Positions 41,399-52,859 of a stretch of 64,000 nt of DNA are shown one piece after another. A program made the position numbers and the translations under genes. Positions within the stretch are counted from its first letter, which is position 1. Each line of letters starts with the position of its first letter. Below the pieces are notes generated by a model that was not told the DNA's origin, did no database searches, and saw nothing but the letters and a program-made list of their open reading frames with translations. This DNA comes from Adiantum capillus-veneris (taxonomy: Eukaryota > Streptophyta > Polypodiopsida > Polypodiales > Pteridaceae), in contig CM043959.1 in the NCBI GenBank assembly GCA_014529385.2, forward strand, positions 56,259,753 through 56,323,752, given 5' to 3'.

Positions 41399-42500
41399 GA
41401 AGCAGGTACCTCTGAACAACCAATTGTTGACATTACCTTAGTCTCTTTTGCTGAGATGGAAACACGGCCAGCAGAAGAGCCAGGAGGAGAAGAAGATTTT
41501 CAATACCCCTCATTGAAGTTGAGCAAGTGCCCATGGTCCAGCTATCTAAAGATGAGGAAGATGCACTCAAAGAGCAGGTTTCCCAGGAGGCAGATGTCGA
41601 ATGGAAAGCAATGATGGATTGGGAGTTGAGAGTTCTCCACTCATTCAATGTAACTCAACCCACTCCCAACCAAATCAATGCACAGTGGCATTAGCAATCA
41701 TTTCCATACCCCTTGATCAAAGTGAAGCTATTACATGTAAAATAAATAATATACAAATATATGCAGACAGAAGGCTCAGAGGATGTCCACCCCAAGTGGA
41801 GAAAGAGCTGGTTGAACAAGAATCCAAGATATCTAATTTTGTTCACAAGAGCACCTGCAGCACTATAGAAAGACCCAACGTTTTGTCTTGGACCACGGGT
41901 AAGGACATGGCAAGCATTTAAAGAACTGAAAAAGAAGAGTCCGACATGGATGAACTACCCATGATTGCCATCTCCAGAGCAAGGACCGACAACAGAGGAA
42001 TACATGGTGAAAACCCGAACGGGTGCCATGACTTTCTTCAAGAGCCTCCCTGACCTCTCATGTGCCATGTTATATAACATTTGTAGAATGCTTCTTACAT
42101 GTATTCAAGATTATCATGAGCTAGAGTAGGTGGAAGCACCATGGATGTCTTTCCTCAAAGGCAATAAGGGTCTCTGCTATGACTTAAGTGGCCAGCCTTC
42201 CGAAGAAGTCCTTTACGGCTTCTACACCCGATGCATGTTTTTGCTCTCAAGAAATATAATGGCATTTGAGGAAGCATTCTATAGGTTTCTTCACTTGGCG
42301 AATGAAGATATTTGGGCCAGTGATAAGCAACGTCACATTTAGATTTGTTGGCTATTCAACCATTGAGCTTAAATACAAAGTCACCATGCAGTTCTTGCAG
42401 GTTCCTGACAAAGAGAGAAGAATCAAATATGAGAAAGCATTACACGCGCTTAAAGACTGCCTCGCTAGCCGTCAACCCGAAGACTACTTCAGTCCATGAA
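41399..42500 (+). pseudogene. H downstream degraded coding sequence, unknown
   Basis: Frames switch several times. Legible segments include an acidic Glu-Glu-Asp-Ala-Leu-Lys-Glu run near 41548, Phe-Lys-Glu-Leu-Lys-Lys-Lys near 41920, and Tyr-Asn-Ile-Cys-Arg-Met-Leu-Leu near 42080. A 70-codon open frame at 42130-42342 is rich in Phe and Leu. I cannot name the domain. Confidence 0.35.
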
Positions 42501-42537
42501 GTTGTGTCACGGGACAACACAGTCGAGGAGGGGGGAA

Positions 42538-42926
42538 TGTTAGCAGAAATCTAACTCGGATAACATTTTTTGGAGCTTCTATTGTAAAAACACTTATTAT
42601 TTTGATGAATTGGGATTATTGTAACTCCTACTTTCCAGATAAACAGTGTAATTGATGATCCAGAGCTACAAGCTTCCAGACTGTATCAACTTGTCTTTAG
42701 TTAGAGCTCCCAGATTATTATCTTTGACCACAAAAACCTTGGCTAAGGTATAAAAGCAAAATTTTGTAATTTTTTGATAAGTTTTTGGATAATAGAAACA
42801 CAGTGTGAGCCTAACAGCGCTCACTTCTCTCCTTCTCGCGCTTCCTACTCCCTTCTCGGTTGTCACATTGCAGTGTCGTCTATTGCATTGCAACCGCAGG
42901 TAAGAGCTCTATGCATTGCCGTTAAC
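42538..42926 (+). repeat. H 3' LTR, 389 bp
   Basis: Starts TGTTA and ends TAACA, directly after the polypurine tract. A tataaaag TATA motif near 42750 supports it. A short LTR compared with the others in the window. Confidence 0.75.
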
Positions 42927-43466
42927 ATTTCAGGGTAATCCGTAGCTTTTGGCATCGCCGACCCGTGGCCTAATTTCATCATAAGTAGGAATTTAAGCTT
43001 CAAAATTATAAAATAAGTATAGGCGGGGTATTGGGGCATCATTGCTAAGCATTTAGATGCATTCTGGGTCGAAATGACTAGGTCAAAAACTCACTGCTAT
43101 TAATAATTGTGATTTTTGCACTTAACCTAAAGTAAGATCTGAGACCATAATCATGTGTGCTTAGGTCTTATAAACATGTCCTAGAAGTTTTGTAATGTTT
43201 GGATGTCGGTTGATGCTGTAATGGTTGTGATTTGTTTGCCGATTAGCGACTAGCTTTTGGTGATTTATGTCATTTGAGTGTAGCTTGAGATAGATGCGAG
43301 TTGTTTGTTGTTTCCCAAGAATTGGCATCCACTTATAGCCTCTATGCACTAGTCAAGTCAGCTTCATCCCATGGATTGACAATTATATTCGTGGTTCTCA
43401 CTATGTCTGCAAAATAAGATAGGAGTGAGGTTAGACACCCATCCCACAGTTTGGTATGGTATGTGA
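42927..43466. other. No gene recognised
   Basis: AT-rich, without a supported coding frame. It may be leader of the copia relic that follows. Confidence 0.4.
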
Positions 43467-44075
43467 TTGAGATTGTACTTGAGGTTTTTCTCAGTTTATA
43501 GGAGAGGTTCTGCCAGATTTTTCCCAGATTTGGTTCTTAGCAATTCACTTATGGTTGCAGATGTGTGTGAGAGTGTAGATTCCACTACGGTGTCTTTTGA
43601 GAGACAATGGTCTCGTTCTGGCCGATACTTACGTTGTTGGCATTGTGGTCACACAGAGGACATTAGGAATCGTTGTTTCCTACGCATGAGACATCAATGG
43701 AGATGTATGCAAGATGCAGATACAACTTCGACACATGTTAGAGAGGCAGTTCCAATGGCAATCTATGCCAGTGACAGTGATATCACGCTTGCCTCCAGTG
43801 TACCTCTTGCAAATTTGTCTATGGTTAGCACACTTTCTCCATAGTTGTTATTAGATAGCAATGCTACTTTCCACCTCACACCATGTCGTAAGTGGGTCAT
43901 CATATTTTCTAGTGGGAGACTTGGTTGTGTGCACTTAGCCGATGGTTCGGTGTTTGACATAGAGGGTGTAGGAGACGTTTGTTTGTCATTTCCTAGTGGT
44001 GCGGCGTCATACACGATACGGGATGTGCACTATATTCCTCAGCTGAAACATAGCTTGGTCTCAAGAGACAGTTAG
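43467..44075 (+). pseudogene. Copia relic C1: gag zinc knuckle and protease
   Basis: A degenerate knuckle Cys-Trp-His-Cys near 43637 is followed by a spacer and a Ty1/copia protease with Leu-Leu-Asp-Ser-Asn-Ala-Thr-Phe-His. The active-site Gly is replaced by Asn, and a TAG precedes the motif. The fold continues with His-Leu-Ala-Asp-Gly-Ser and Val-His-Tyr-Ile-Pro-Gln-Leu-Lys-His-Ser-Leu, typical of copia. Dead copy. Confidence 0.7.
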
Positions 44076-45300
44076 CAGACTTTGATTGTCAGATACTCCT
44101 TAGAGAGCAATCTTTCCAGATGCATTGCGGCTCATTAGTGACTGCCAAAGGAGCCCGCAATGGCTTAATATATCCTATACATGTGTCTGAGGTTCAAGAT
44201 GATGTAGTTGTAAAGAATGAGGATGCAAGAGAGCTACACAAGACAAGCACAAAACACACAGAGATGGAAAGCTTCTTCTTCTTCTTCACAGAAAAGAGAG
44301 TACAAAATGACTAAGTGCTAAAGCTGAAAAGTAGCACATATGTACATGCGGTCACTAAGTGTGAACTCGCTAGAAGCGTACTAGGCTGGCACTATAAGTG
44401 TAGTCCAGCTGTAGAATCACTGGCAGAGATCCTCCGTGTCGGTCACCTAACGCGCCAGTGAGTAAATGCCGTAAGCGGCCAAGACCCGTAGTGGATGCCA
44501 GCTCAAGGTGTAGAGCTCGACATCTCAACAGTAGTCTCAATTTTATTGTTGGCATGCTTTGAGCAAGAGACGAGATGTGTCTCTTTTGTAGGTGAGATCC
44601 ACCATGCTCATGAGACAAAGCTTTTAGTTGTGCAGGTCATGCCAGTAGATTCTGTAGAGACAGATATAGAGCGGCAGTGCTCCAATGAGACACAACAGGT
44701 GTTGTCAGACTTTGTGTGGACAAAGGTAGAGTAGGTTTGCTCCCTAGAGACATAGATAGAGATGACAGATATGGATTTCTTTTATATGCTCATGTTAGAG
44801 GCTGATGAGTTGGTACCAAGAAGCACAATTTTTCCTATGAGTGAGAGGGACGTAGCTTCCCCAATCTCGGTGTTGACACATCCATACGTGATGGGTAGTC
44901 CTGATGATGGAGTGATTGTAAATAGCATAGGGGAGGCGTGTACAGCTAGGTTTGTGCAGATTTTGTCAGCGTTTGGGCATCTCATGTTTTTTAGTGTCGA
45001 GGCTTGATCTATAAGATGTAGTGGGAGCATTTGCAGAAGGATAGTCAATTGTACGGTGACTGACACTAGCATGATGCTTTGTGGACTTGTGTAGACCATA
45101 TAGAGTAGTCTGTAAGGTTTACATGTAGGCTCTAGTGTGGGTACACACACTTGCCTACCACCGGAGCCAATAAAATTGCATGTAGATCGATAGAGTGAGC
45201 TAGTGGCATAGGTTGAGAGAGTCTCTCACCTAGTTTCTTTGTACATACTAGTAGTTTAGCTAGTTCTCTCACTTATCGGCACATCACCTTTAAGTGGGAG
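44076..45300 (+). pseudogene. Copia relic C1: decayed remainder and polypurine tract
   Basis: Many stops. Short readable segments continue the protease-integrase linker to about 44200, then a copia-like tail in 44500-45010. RT and RNase H are not legible, so much of pol is deleted. aagtgggag at 45292-45300 is the usual copia polypurine tract, followed by tttttgggg where copia LTRs start tgttgg. Confidence 0.5.
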
Positions 45301-45302
45301 AT

Positions 45303-45539
45303 TTTTGGGGTAAAGGCGTTATGCTTTTGCCTGAGCCGAACATCCGATGTCTGACCGCCCACCCACTGTGTATACACACTTCCTTATTCTTTATATACAT
45401 AAGAATAAGGAGCATCTCACTCGTACATTGAGTCCCTTCCTGAGGTTGCTCAACCCACATGGTCCATTGCACTTCCCCTTCCCCACACGCACAGCACCGC
45501 ATGCGCACACATGCATTCGTGAACATGTGCACTCACAAG
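45303..45539 (+). repeat. C1 LTR start with TATA box
   Basis: It follows the polypurine tract. tatata at 45392-45397 is a plausible promoter. The LTR end is obscured by the minisatellite. Confidence 0.45.
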
Positions 45540-46920
45540 AAAGCCTATGGCCCTAAGGCCATAGGGTGCTCTTTGTGTTAGCAAGAAACCCTATGGCCCT
45601 AAGGCCACAGGGTTCTCTTTCTGTAGCAAGAAACCCTATGGACCTAAGGCCATAGGATGCTCTTTGTGATGGCTAGAAACCCTAATTATCACAAAGAGCA
45701 CCATGTGGCCTTAGGGCCATAGGGTGCTCTTTTTGTTAGCAAGAAACCATATGTCCCTAAGACCACAGGGTGCTCTTTGTGCTAGCTAGAAACCATATAA
45801 CCCTAAGACCAAACGGTGCTCTTTTTGATAGAGAGAAACCATATGACACTAAGGCCATAGGGTGATCTTTGTGTTATCTAGAAACCCTATGGCCCTAAGG
45901 CCATAGCGTGCTCTTTTTTCTAGTTAGAAACATTATGACCCTAAGCCCATAGGGTGCTCTTGGTGATGGCTAGTAAACCTATGGCCTTAGGGCCATAGGG
46001 AGCTCTTTGTGTTGTCTAGTAACCCTATGGCCTTAGGGCCATAGGGTACTCTTTGTGTATGCTAGAATCCCTATGGCCCTAGCCCTAAGGCCACAGGGTG
46101 CTCTTTGTGGTATCTACAAACCCTATGTCCATAAGGCCATAGGGTGCTCTTTGTGCTATATAGAAATCCTATGGCCCTAGGGCCACAAGGTGCTCTTTTT
46201 GTTAGCTAGAGATCCTATGGCCTTAGGGCCATACAGTGCTCTTTGTGTATGATACAAACCCTATGGCCCTAGGGTGCCTTTTTTGTTAGCTAGAAACCCT
46301 ATGGACCTAAGGCCACAGGGTTCTTTTTTTGTTAGCTAGGAACCCTATGGTCCTAAGGCTACAAGGTGTTCTTTTTGTTAGCCAAAAACCCTATGGCCCT
46401 AAGGACACATTGTGCTTTTTTGGTTAGCTAGAAATCCGATGGCCATAAGGCCACATGGTGCTTTTTTTATTATCTAGAAACCCTATGGCCATAAGGCCAC
46501 AAGGTGATTTTTATGTTAGCTAGAAACTCTATGGCCCTAAAGCCACAATGTGCTCTTTGTGTAATCTAGAAATCCTATGTCCCTAAGGCCACATGGTGTT
46601 TTTTTCGTTAGCTAAAAACCCTAAGGCCATAGGGTGCTCTTTTTGTTAGCTACTATAAACCCTATGTCCCTAAGGCCACATGGTACTCTTTTTGCTAGCT
46701 ATAAGCCATACTAAGGCCATAGTGTGCTCTTTTCTTTGTTAGAAACCCTGTGGCCCAAAGGCCAGAGGGTGCTCTTTTTGTTAGTTAGAAATTGTATATC
46801 CTTAAGGCCACACGTTGCTCGTTTTGTTATTTAGAATCCCAATGGCCCTAAGGCCATAGGGTGCTCTTTTTGTTATCTATAATCCCAATGACCCTAAGGC
46901 CATAAGGTCATAAGGAGGAT
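45540..46920. repeat. Palindromic minisatellite, unit about 47 bp, roughly 28-30 copies
   Basis: Each unit has CCCTATGGCC-CTAA-GGCCATAGGG, or its reversed loop TTAG, followed by tgctctttttgttagctagaaa. The 10-bp arms pair perfectly in many copies. One inverted segment lies near 45680-45720. Units vary by substitution but keep the stem. Not CRISPR: there are no unique spacers. Confidence 0.95.
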
Positions 46921-47769
46921 TATTAACAAAGACGCTCTACATAAGGACCGATGCCACCTAATGACCTACGGCATACCCTATGCTCCCATGGGTATACATA
47001 AAAAAGGTATTTTGATGGTGAGTTTTTTATTTTTATACATTTTGCATGCAGATTGAGAGGTCTTTCATGTAATTGTCCTCCCACGACACTGCCTACGTTG
47101 TCATCCCTTACTGCTACACGTTCCCTTGCTCGACCTCTCTCATACCACCTCTCACTACAACGACATCCCCTCCCTCAACTTCTCTCGCATTAACAACAAT
47201 ACACAGGTAGACAATTTATTTGGTTTTGTTTGTTTGAATTTTATTTCATGGAATAACAAGATAAGGTTTGAATTAGAGAAAGACTAAATTAGGTTGAAAG
47301 AAAAACCTCTTTACATATAAACAAAAACTTTTTTTATATGAGAAAACTGTTTACACAAAAGCAAAAACTTGTTTTTTACACAGAAACAAAAACCTGTTTA
47401 CATAGAAAAACTTCTTTAAATAAAAGCAAAAACCTGTCTACTTACACTAGGAAAACCTCATTATACAGATTTGAAATAATCGGTTTACATATGTTTGAAA
47501 ACATACCTACGTTTGAGGGCAAAAACAACACATTATTGTTGCCAAAAGAGTAGCATGGATGGGGAAGGGGCCGCATCGACGGTGTAGGAACAGCACGGAC
47601 CTCAAATTTGCAAAGAGGAAGAGCGGTAGACAGAAACAAAGGAGTGTGTAGGGGCCAAGAGGGAGTGACGATGGAGATGGATGGTGCAGTCCAAGAGAGA
47701 GTCATGGCTGAGATGGACTGTGCAGGCTAATAGAGAGTGGCGGATGAGAGGGAGTGTGCACGGGGTCTG
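46921..47769. other. Repeat-rich junction, no gene
   Basis: Degenerate A-rich repeats around gtttacacagaaacaaaaacct at 47290-47500, then GC-rich DNA of unknown origin to the copia element. Nothing coding is supported. Confidence 0.5.
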
Positions 47770-48985
47770 ATCTTCTCAACTGTGCTGCACTCTTCTCTTC
47801 AACTCTTGCATATGGGGTTACATATTTCTCAATATGCTTACTGCCAGGTGTCCTTAAATGTGGTAAACCATGGTCTTCGTCGAAGCTTTCATCTCCAGAA
47901 CTCTCTTCAACCACTTTCTTCTTACCTTTCTCGTCTTGCTTCTTATCTCGCAAACGACCACTCCATGGGTTGACACTTCTTGTACTCTCCTCTACCATAT
48001 GTGGTCCTGAAATAGTTCTTGTTGATGGTCCTGGCTTATCAACAACATGACGCACATTCTCTTGCTCTTCATACTCATCTTCTATCATCACTGGCTTTGG
48101 TTTATACCATGGTTCATGCTCACAAAATCTAACATCTCTACTGACATAAACTTGTCTTGTCGTGGGATCATAGCACTTGTAACCTTTCTTTTCAACTGGG
48201 TAGCCCAAGAATATACACTTCACTGCCTTTGGCTCCATCTTCTTTCTTGATTCATTTGGCACATGAACATAGCAAACACATCCAAAAACTTTCATGTAGG
48301 AAACTGTTGGTTTGATCCCATAAAGTCTCTCATAAGGTGAAATTTCATGAATGGCAGCGTTTGGTATTCGATTCATAATGTATACTGCTGTATGAACTGC
48401 TTCAGCCCAATATGTTAATGACATATTCATCTCATTCATCATGGCTCTTGCAATCTCTGCTATGACTCTATTCTTTCTCTCAGCAACTCCATTTTGTTGT
48501 GGTGTGTATCTGCAAGTAATCTGTCTTCTTATGCCTTGTTCACGTAAGTAATCATCAAAACTGTGTGGCATGTACTCTCCCCCTCCATCTGTACGTAGGC
48601 ATTTAAGTTGACAACCATTCTCTTTCTCAACCATAACTTTGAACTCCAAGAATACCTCAAATGCCTTTGATTTTGCCTTTAGAAAGTAAACCCATGTCAT
48701 TCTGCTATAATCATCCGTAAATGTGATAAAATATCGACAACCATTTGGTGTAGCATGATCACAAGGTCCCCAAATATCTGAATGAACAATTTCCAAAGGA
48801 CTTTGGATAATTCTCCCCCTCTTTGGAAATGGTAAACGAGATTGCTTTCCAAATTGACAAGCTTCACAAACATGATCAAAATTCAATCTGCCAAAATTTG
48901 GTAATCCACGTACAATTTGATTTGATTGCATATGCTTTAGTCTTCTAAAATTGACATGACCAATCCTCTTATGCCATAACTCTGC
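47770..48985 (-). pseudogene. C2 Ty1/copia integrase
   Basis: The zinc module has His residues upstream and Cys-Glu-Ala-Cys near 48850. The core has Val-His-Ser-Asp-Ile-Trp-Gly near 48790, Arg-Thr-Asp-Gly-Gly-Gly-Glu near 48590 and Val-Ala-Glu-Arg near 48475: all three catalytic acidic residues present. A copia C-terminal region (Lys-Val-Phe-Gly-Cys, Phe-Leu-Gly-Tyr) follows. The frame is open for 409 codons; the last 25 or so are foreign sequence. The integrase domain itself looks intact, but a TGA at 48986 separates it from protease. Confidence 0.9.
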
Positions 48986-49450
48986 TCAATTATCTTGAGT
49001 GACTGATTTGTTTGCATACATACCACTGTGTAAACATGGATCTCCAGCTTCCAATGAGAACAAGCGACCTTTCTTTCTTCCACGTGCCAATATCTTGCAT
49101 GGCCTGCCTTTGTGAAACTCCTCTATGAAGCAACCATAACGATTAAAACGGACTTGCAACCCTTGATATGTCATCTGTCCAAATGATGCCAAATTCTTTG
49201 TGATTGAAGGCACATATAGAACATCTCCCAATGTGTTGTATGTCCCATCTTTTTCTAGCAATGGAACTGAACCAACATGCGTAATCCAATGCATAGTATC
49301 ATTACCTGTAGCGACAAACTCATCCTCTTCTAATTTCTCTTTTCTGTCAAACCATTCACCATGATATGTCTTATGATTTGTGGCACCACTATCTAAATAC
49401 CAATCATCTGTATGATGTGGCTCCACCATGCTTCCAACAACATGCTCCAT
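48986..49450 (-). pseudogene. C2 Ty1/copia protease and pre-integrase linker
   Basis: Trp-Tyr-Leu-Asp-Ser-Gly-Ala-Thr-Asn-His active site near 49395, then Leu-Gly-Asp-Val-Leu-Tyr-Val-Pro and a linker. Active site intact. Open frame from 49450 to the TGA at 48986. Confidence 0.88.
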
Positions 49451-49572
49451 AGGAAATAAATGTCCACTCGATCTATTGTCATGTATATTTTGATCTTGAG
49501 GATTGTATCCAACAAAGTTTCCTCCATGTCTGCCATAACCTCAGCCTCTTCCACCACGATCACGATTTTGAT

Positions 49573-50490
49573 TTAGCCTTGTGTAACATTTTCTTTCAAA
49601 GTGACCATAAATGCCACATTTGTTACAATATCCATCTCTTTGAGGATGTACAAATCGTCCACCTCCACGTCCACGAGTTCAGGCTCTCCCCCTGCCTCTT
49701 TGGTTATAATCATTGTAACTTTGACTTTGTTGGCTTTGCCATTGACCTCTTCCAGCATTGTTTCCACGACCATAGTTTCCTCTTCCACCTCTATTGTTTC
49801 CACGACCTCTATAGTAAAAAACCTGATCTCTGGAATTGTTATTTGATGTAGAAGGACCTGACTTGCCTAACTTCACCTCTTCTTGCAAACAAAGGTTTAC
49901 TAACTCTTCAAAATCAGGCATGTGTCCTCGAACAGATATAGATGTATCCAATGACTTGTATTCCGATCCCAAACCATTCAATGTCACTGAAACTAAGTCA
50001 TCATCTGGAACTTCAACATTAATGCTCGCAAGATCTTCCTGTATTTGCTTTATCTCTGTCACATAATCTGATATGGATCTATTTCCTTGCCATACACAAT
50101 GTAACCTTTGCTTCAAGTGAACTTTTCGTGGTTGTGTATTGGAGCTGTTCATTATTACTAGTATCTCCCATGCTTCCTTTGGAGATTGAGCCTTCTTCAC
50201 ATGTGGTATAAAGAAGTCACTAATGCATAGTGAAATCCAATGCATCACTTTCCTTGAATTCTCGATCCACTTCTTGTAAGCTTCTACTCCTGCTTGCCAT
50301 GTTTTAGTGCTTCAACATTCTCTCTATTTGGTTCCAAACCAACCTCGGGACACTCTTGTTCACCTGTAATATAATCCCATAAACCTTTGCCCATGATAAA
50401 GTTCTCCATCCTGTAAGACCATATGCTGTAGTTCTCTCTGGTCAGCTTCTCTCCAACAATCTATGTGACTTGAGTTGAACTTTCTGCCAT
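49573..50490 (-). pseudogene. C2 Ty1/copia gag
   Basis: ATG at 50490 after the leader. The N-terminal part has Asn-Tyr-Ser-Ile-Trp-Ser (copia gag start, near 50430), then Ala-Trp-Glu-Ile-Leu, Leu-Val-Asn-Leu-Cys-Leu-Gln-Glu-Glu, Arg/Gly-rich repeats, and a standard zinc knuckle Cys-x2-Cys-x4-His-x4-Cys near 49600. Stops near 50460, 50300 and 49679 break the frame. Confidence 0.8.
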
Positions 50491-51379
50491 CTTCACTCTC
50501 TCAATTTCTTCCAAAGGATTTTGACAAAATTTTGGCAGAGTTTCGTTTGTATTTGAACAATATCTCAAGTGACAATCTCAACCAAAGTGCTCATAAACAC
50601 TGACAGAAAATCTCTCACTACCAAGGAAAAATCCACTGACTCACTTTGCCACAGACTGACTCAATACTATGCATAAATACTCTAAAACAATGTCCACATG
50701 GACCTGTATGCAAATGCAATCCATACGCTATCTTGTACCACATATCCATACATCCACCTTCTTCCCATAGTCGTAAACGACATATGAGGTCTTTCGCGGG
50801 GCCAATCGGGGGTTCGCTCCAGTACCTAATCCACCTTGCCAAGGTACCAAAGCTCCCAAGGCAAGGCTTCAAAAAACCTCACTCGACCCTCACAAAGGCT
50901 GTAGTTTTTCAAAATACATTGACCGCATATCCATACATAACCACAAAGTACTCAATCTGACAATATAACCGCCTCAACTTCTTCCCACAACCTTTCTTAA
51001 ATAGGCGGGTGTCCATAACGGACCCACAACAACCAAACATAATCTTCGATAACACAATATCATGATGCCAAAGCTCTATGTCACTCTCCAAAACCTGTGT
51101 AAATGCTGAATTCTTCACCTGTAACTTGTAAATCTACTACCAAGTGCAAAATTGGACATCTCCTATGCTTGTGTGAGCTGGCTGTTTGCTGTAAAAAATT
51201 GCATATTTTGACAAATCTGAGTATGCCAATGCGTCCGAAATGCCCAAAAACATAAAGATAGACTCCTGGATCACTGTATTCCGAGTTCGGGTGAGGGAGT
51301 TATGACAAAAAAACCTCTCTGTTTTGCTGTTTTCCAGAGCTGCGGAAACCTGTGTATTGACTGTAGCTCCTTAAACTGA
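50491..51379 (-). other. C2 leader
   Basis: About 0.9 kb between primer site and gag. No conserved coding sequence or structure recognised. Confidence 0.6.
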
Positions 51380-51391
51380 GGTCTGATACCA
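51380..51391 (-). promoter_or_regulatory. C2 primer binding site, initiator tRNA-Met
   Basis: Minus-strand TGGTATCAGACC matches the standard TGGTATCAGAGC at all but one position. The LTR end lies 3 bp upstream (to the right). Confidence 0.85.
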
Positions 51392-51394
51392 CTT

Positions 51395-51479
51395 TGTAGA
51401 GTGCACAAGTGATGGAGAAGGTAGAAAATAAGACTACGCACACACACCAACACACATCGAGACACACACACACACAATC
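51395..51479 (-). repeat. C2 5' LTR remnant
   Basis: Only the last 85 bp or so remain, including a GT-rich stretch. B2 gag coding starts directly at the right edge. Confidence 0.55.
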
Positions 51480-52290
51480 GTTACCCTGCAACAGCAGCCA
51501 TTCAACAGCAGCCTGTCTTTAAGGGAGAAGGGCCTAATCTAGAGCAAGATGCAGAAGCATGGTTAGAGGCTATGGATGATTATCTCATAGTCGCACGAAC
51601 TGCTAAAGAAAACCAAACAATGTTGGGTATGTTCCGTCTTAGTGGAGATGCCAAGCTCTGGTGGAAACATCACTGTAGAGATAATCCTACTAATAAACCA
51701 ACTTGGGAGAAGATGAAGCAGGCCATTATCGAACGTTATCTTTCTCTTGCTCACCAAGCCATTTACATGAATGAATTCTTCGGTCTACGCTAGTTAGGAC
51801 TTTCACTCGAGGAGTATATACAAAGTTTGTGTCTTTACGACGTTATGCTCCTCAGATGACCATGGAACAACAAATTGCTCGATTTTGTCAAGGTCTCAAC
51901 AATCCCTTGAGCACACGTCTCAAATCCATGAGACCTATATCAATCCAGGATGCCCTTCTTATGGCCAAACCTCTTGCAGCTGAAGGAAACAACCCCACCA
52001 GAAACTATCTCAACCATAGCAACTGTAGAGGAAGAGCTAGAGGAAATTCTAACCAAGGAAGTCAACGACATACAGTAACTGTTGCAGCAACTTTGAATCA
52101 AACCTTCCTTGATGTAAGATGTTATGGATGTGGTCATATGGGACACTACAAGCACAACTATCCCCAAGAATTAGATCCTAGAGCTACGACTAGGCCTAAC
52201 CGCCAACCTCAAGTCAACCAGGATAACTTACAAAGAGGAGGAAGAAATGGAGGACGTGACAGGGGAGGAGGAAGAGCAAGAGGAGCCTGA
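51480..52290 (+). pseudogene. B2 gag
   Basis: Open from the C2 junction. The core has Glu-Ala-Trp-Leu, Ala-Lys-Leu-Trp-Trp and Trp-Glu-Lys-Met-Lys near 51700. A TAG near 51791 shifts to a second frame containing Phe-Cys-Gln-Gly-Leu. A zinc knuckle Cys-Tyr-Gly-Cys-Gly-His-Met-Gly-His lies near 52122, with the last Cys read as Tyr. An Arg/Gly-rich end follows. Confidence 0.75.
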
Positions 52291-52399
52291 ACTTATGCAA
52301 CAGTAGGAGATCATACTCTAATGAACGAGGAACATGAAAGAGCAACCTTGTTTGCCGCAGTTGAAAATCCTGGAGCACGCCAGTAATATGCGCTCATTC

Positions 52400-52735
52400 A
52401 AACTATTGCAAACCAACAAGGTGAAAAGTTTGAATTACTTATAGATTGTGGTAGCACCCATTCTTTTCTTTCTCCAAAATGTTTAAGGAAGCTTAAGTTG
52501 AATCAATTCCCAGTCAAAAGAATGGTAGTGGAATTAGCAAACGGAAAAGAAGTCTTTTCTCAACATTCAACTGGAAAAGTACAATTTGAATTAGGAGGAG
52601 TTCCCACCTCATCTTACTTTCGCACCCTACCTACGACAGTATCTTGGGAATGGATTGGTTAAGCAAAAATCAAGAACACATTGACTGTGTCGAGGGTAAC
52701 CTATCCTTTAGGAATGAACTAGGGGAGGAAATTTA
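52400..52735 (+). pseudogene. B2 aspartic protease
   Basis: Leu-Ile-Asp-Cys-Gly-Ser-Thr-His-Ser-Phe near 52440: Asp-Cys-Gly at the active site instead of Asp-Ser-Gly. The flap and closing strand are readable to a frame change near 52640. TAG at about 52733. Confidence 0.65.
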
Positions 52736-52859
52736 GTTCAAGGACGTAATGGGAAGCCAAAAGCCCATCTAGTTAAGGCTAGTAGATTTATTAAAGGTCT
52801 ATGTAAGGGACAACAAATCTTCATGGTCAAACTAAACAAAGCAAAGATTCAAGGGCCAA

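Larger units (their letters stand above)
40880..42926 (+). mobile_element. H: LTR element with coiled-coil protein, 5' LTR missing
   Basis: Coding-like sequence is followed by a polypurine tract (gaggaggggggaa, 42525-42537) and a 389-bp LTR with perfect ends. No protease, RT or integrase motif is seen, so it looks non-autonomous or strongly deleted. The 5' LTR is not found upstream. Confidence 0.6.
47770..51479 (-). mobile_element. Copia element C2, truncated before RT, minus strand
   Basis: On the minus strand: partial 5' LTR, initiator-Met primer site, leader, gag, protease, integrase. RT, RNase H and 3' LTR are missing at the left edge near 47770. The 5' LTR is cut to about 85 bp at the junction with B2. 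Confidence 0.85.

Noticed and set aside
45540-46920. CRISPR-like array
   Set aside because: Units are contiguous diverged repeats without unique spacers, and the genome is a plant.
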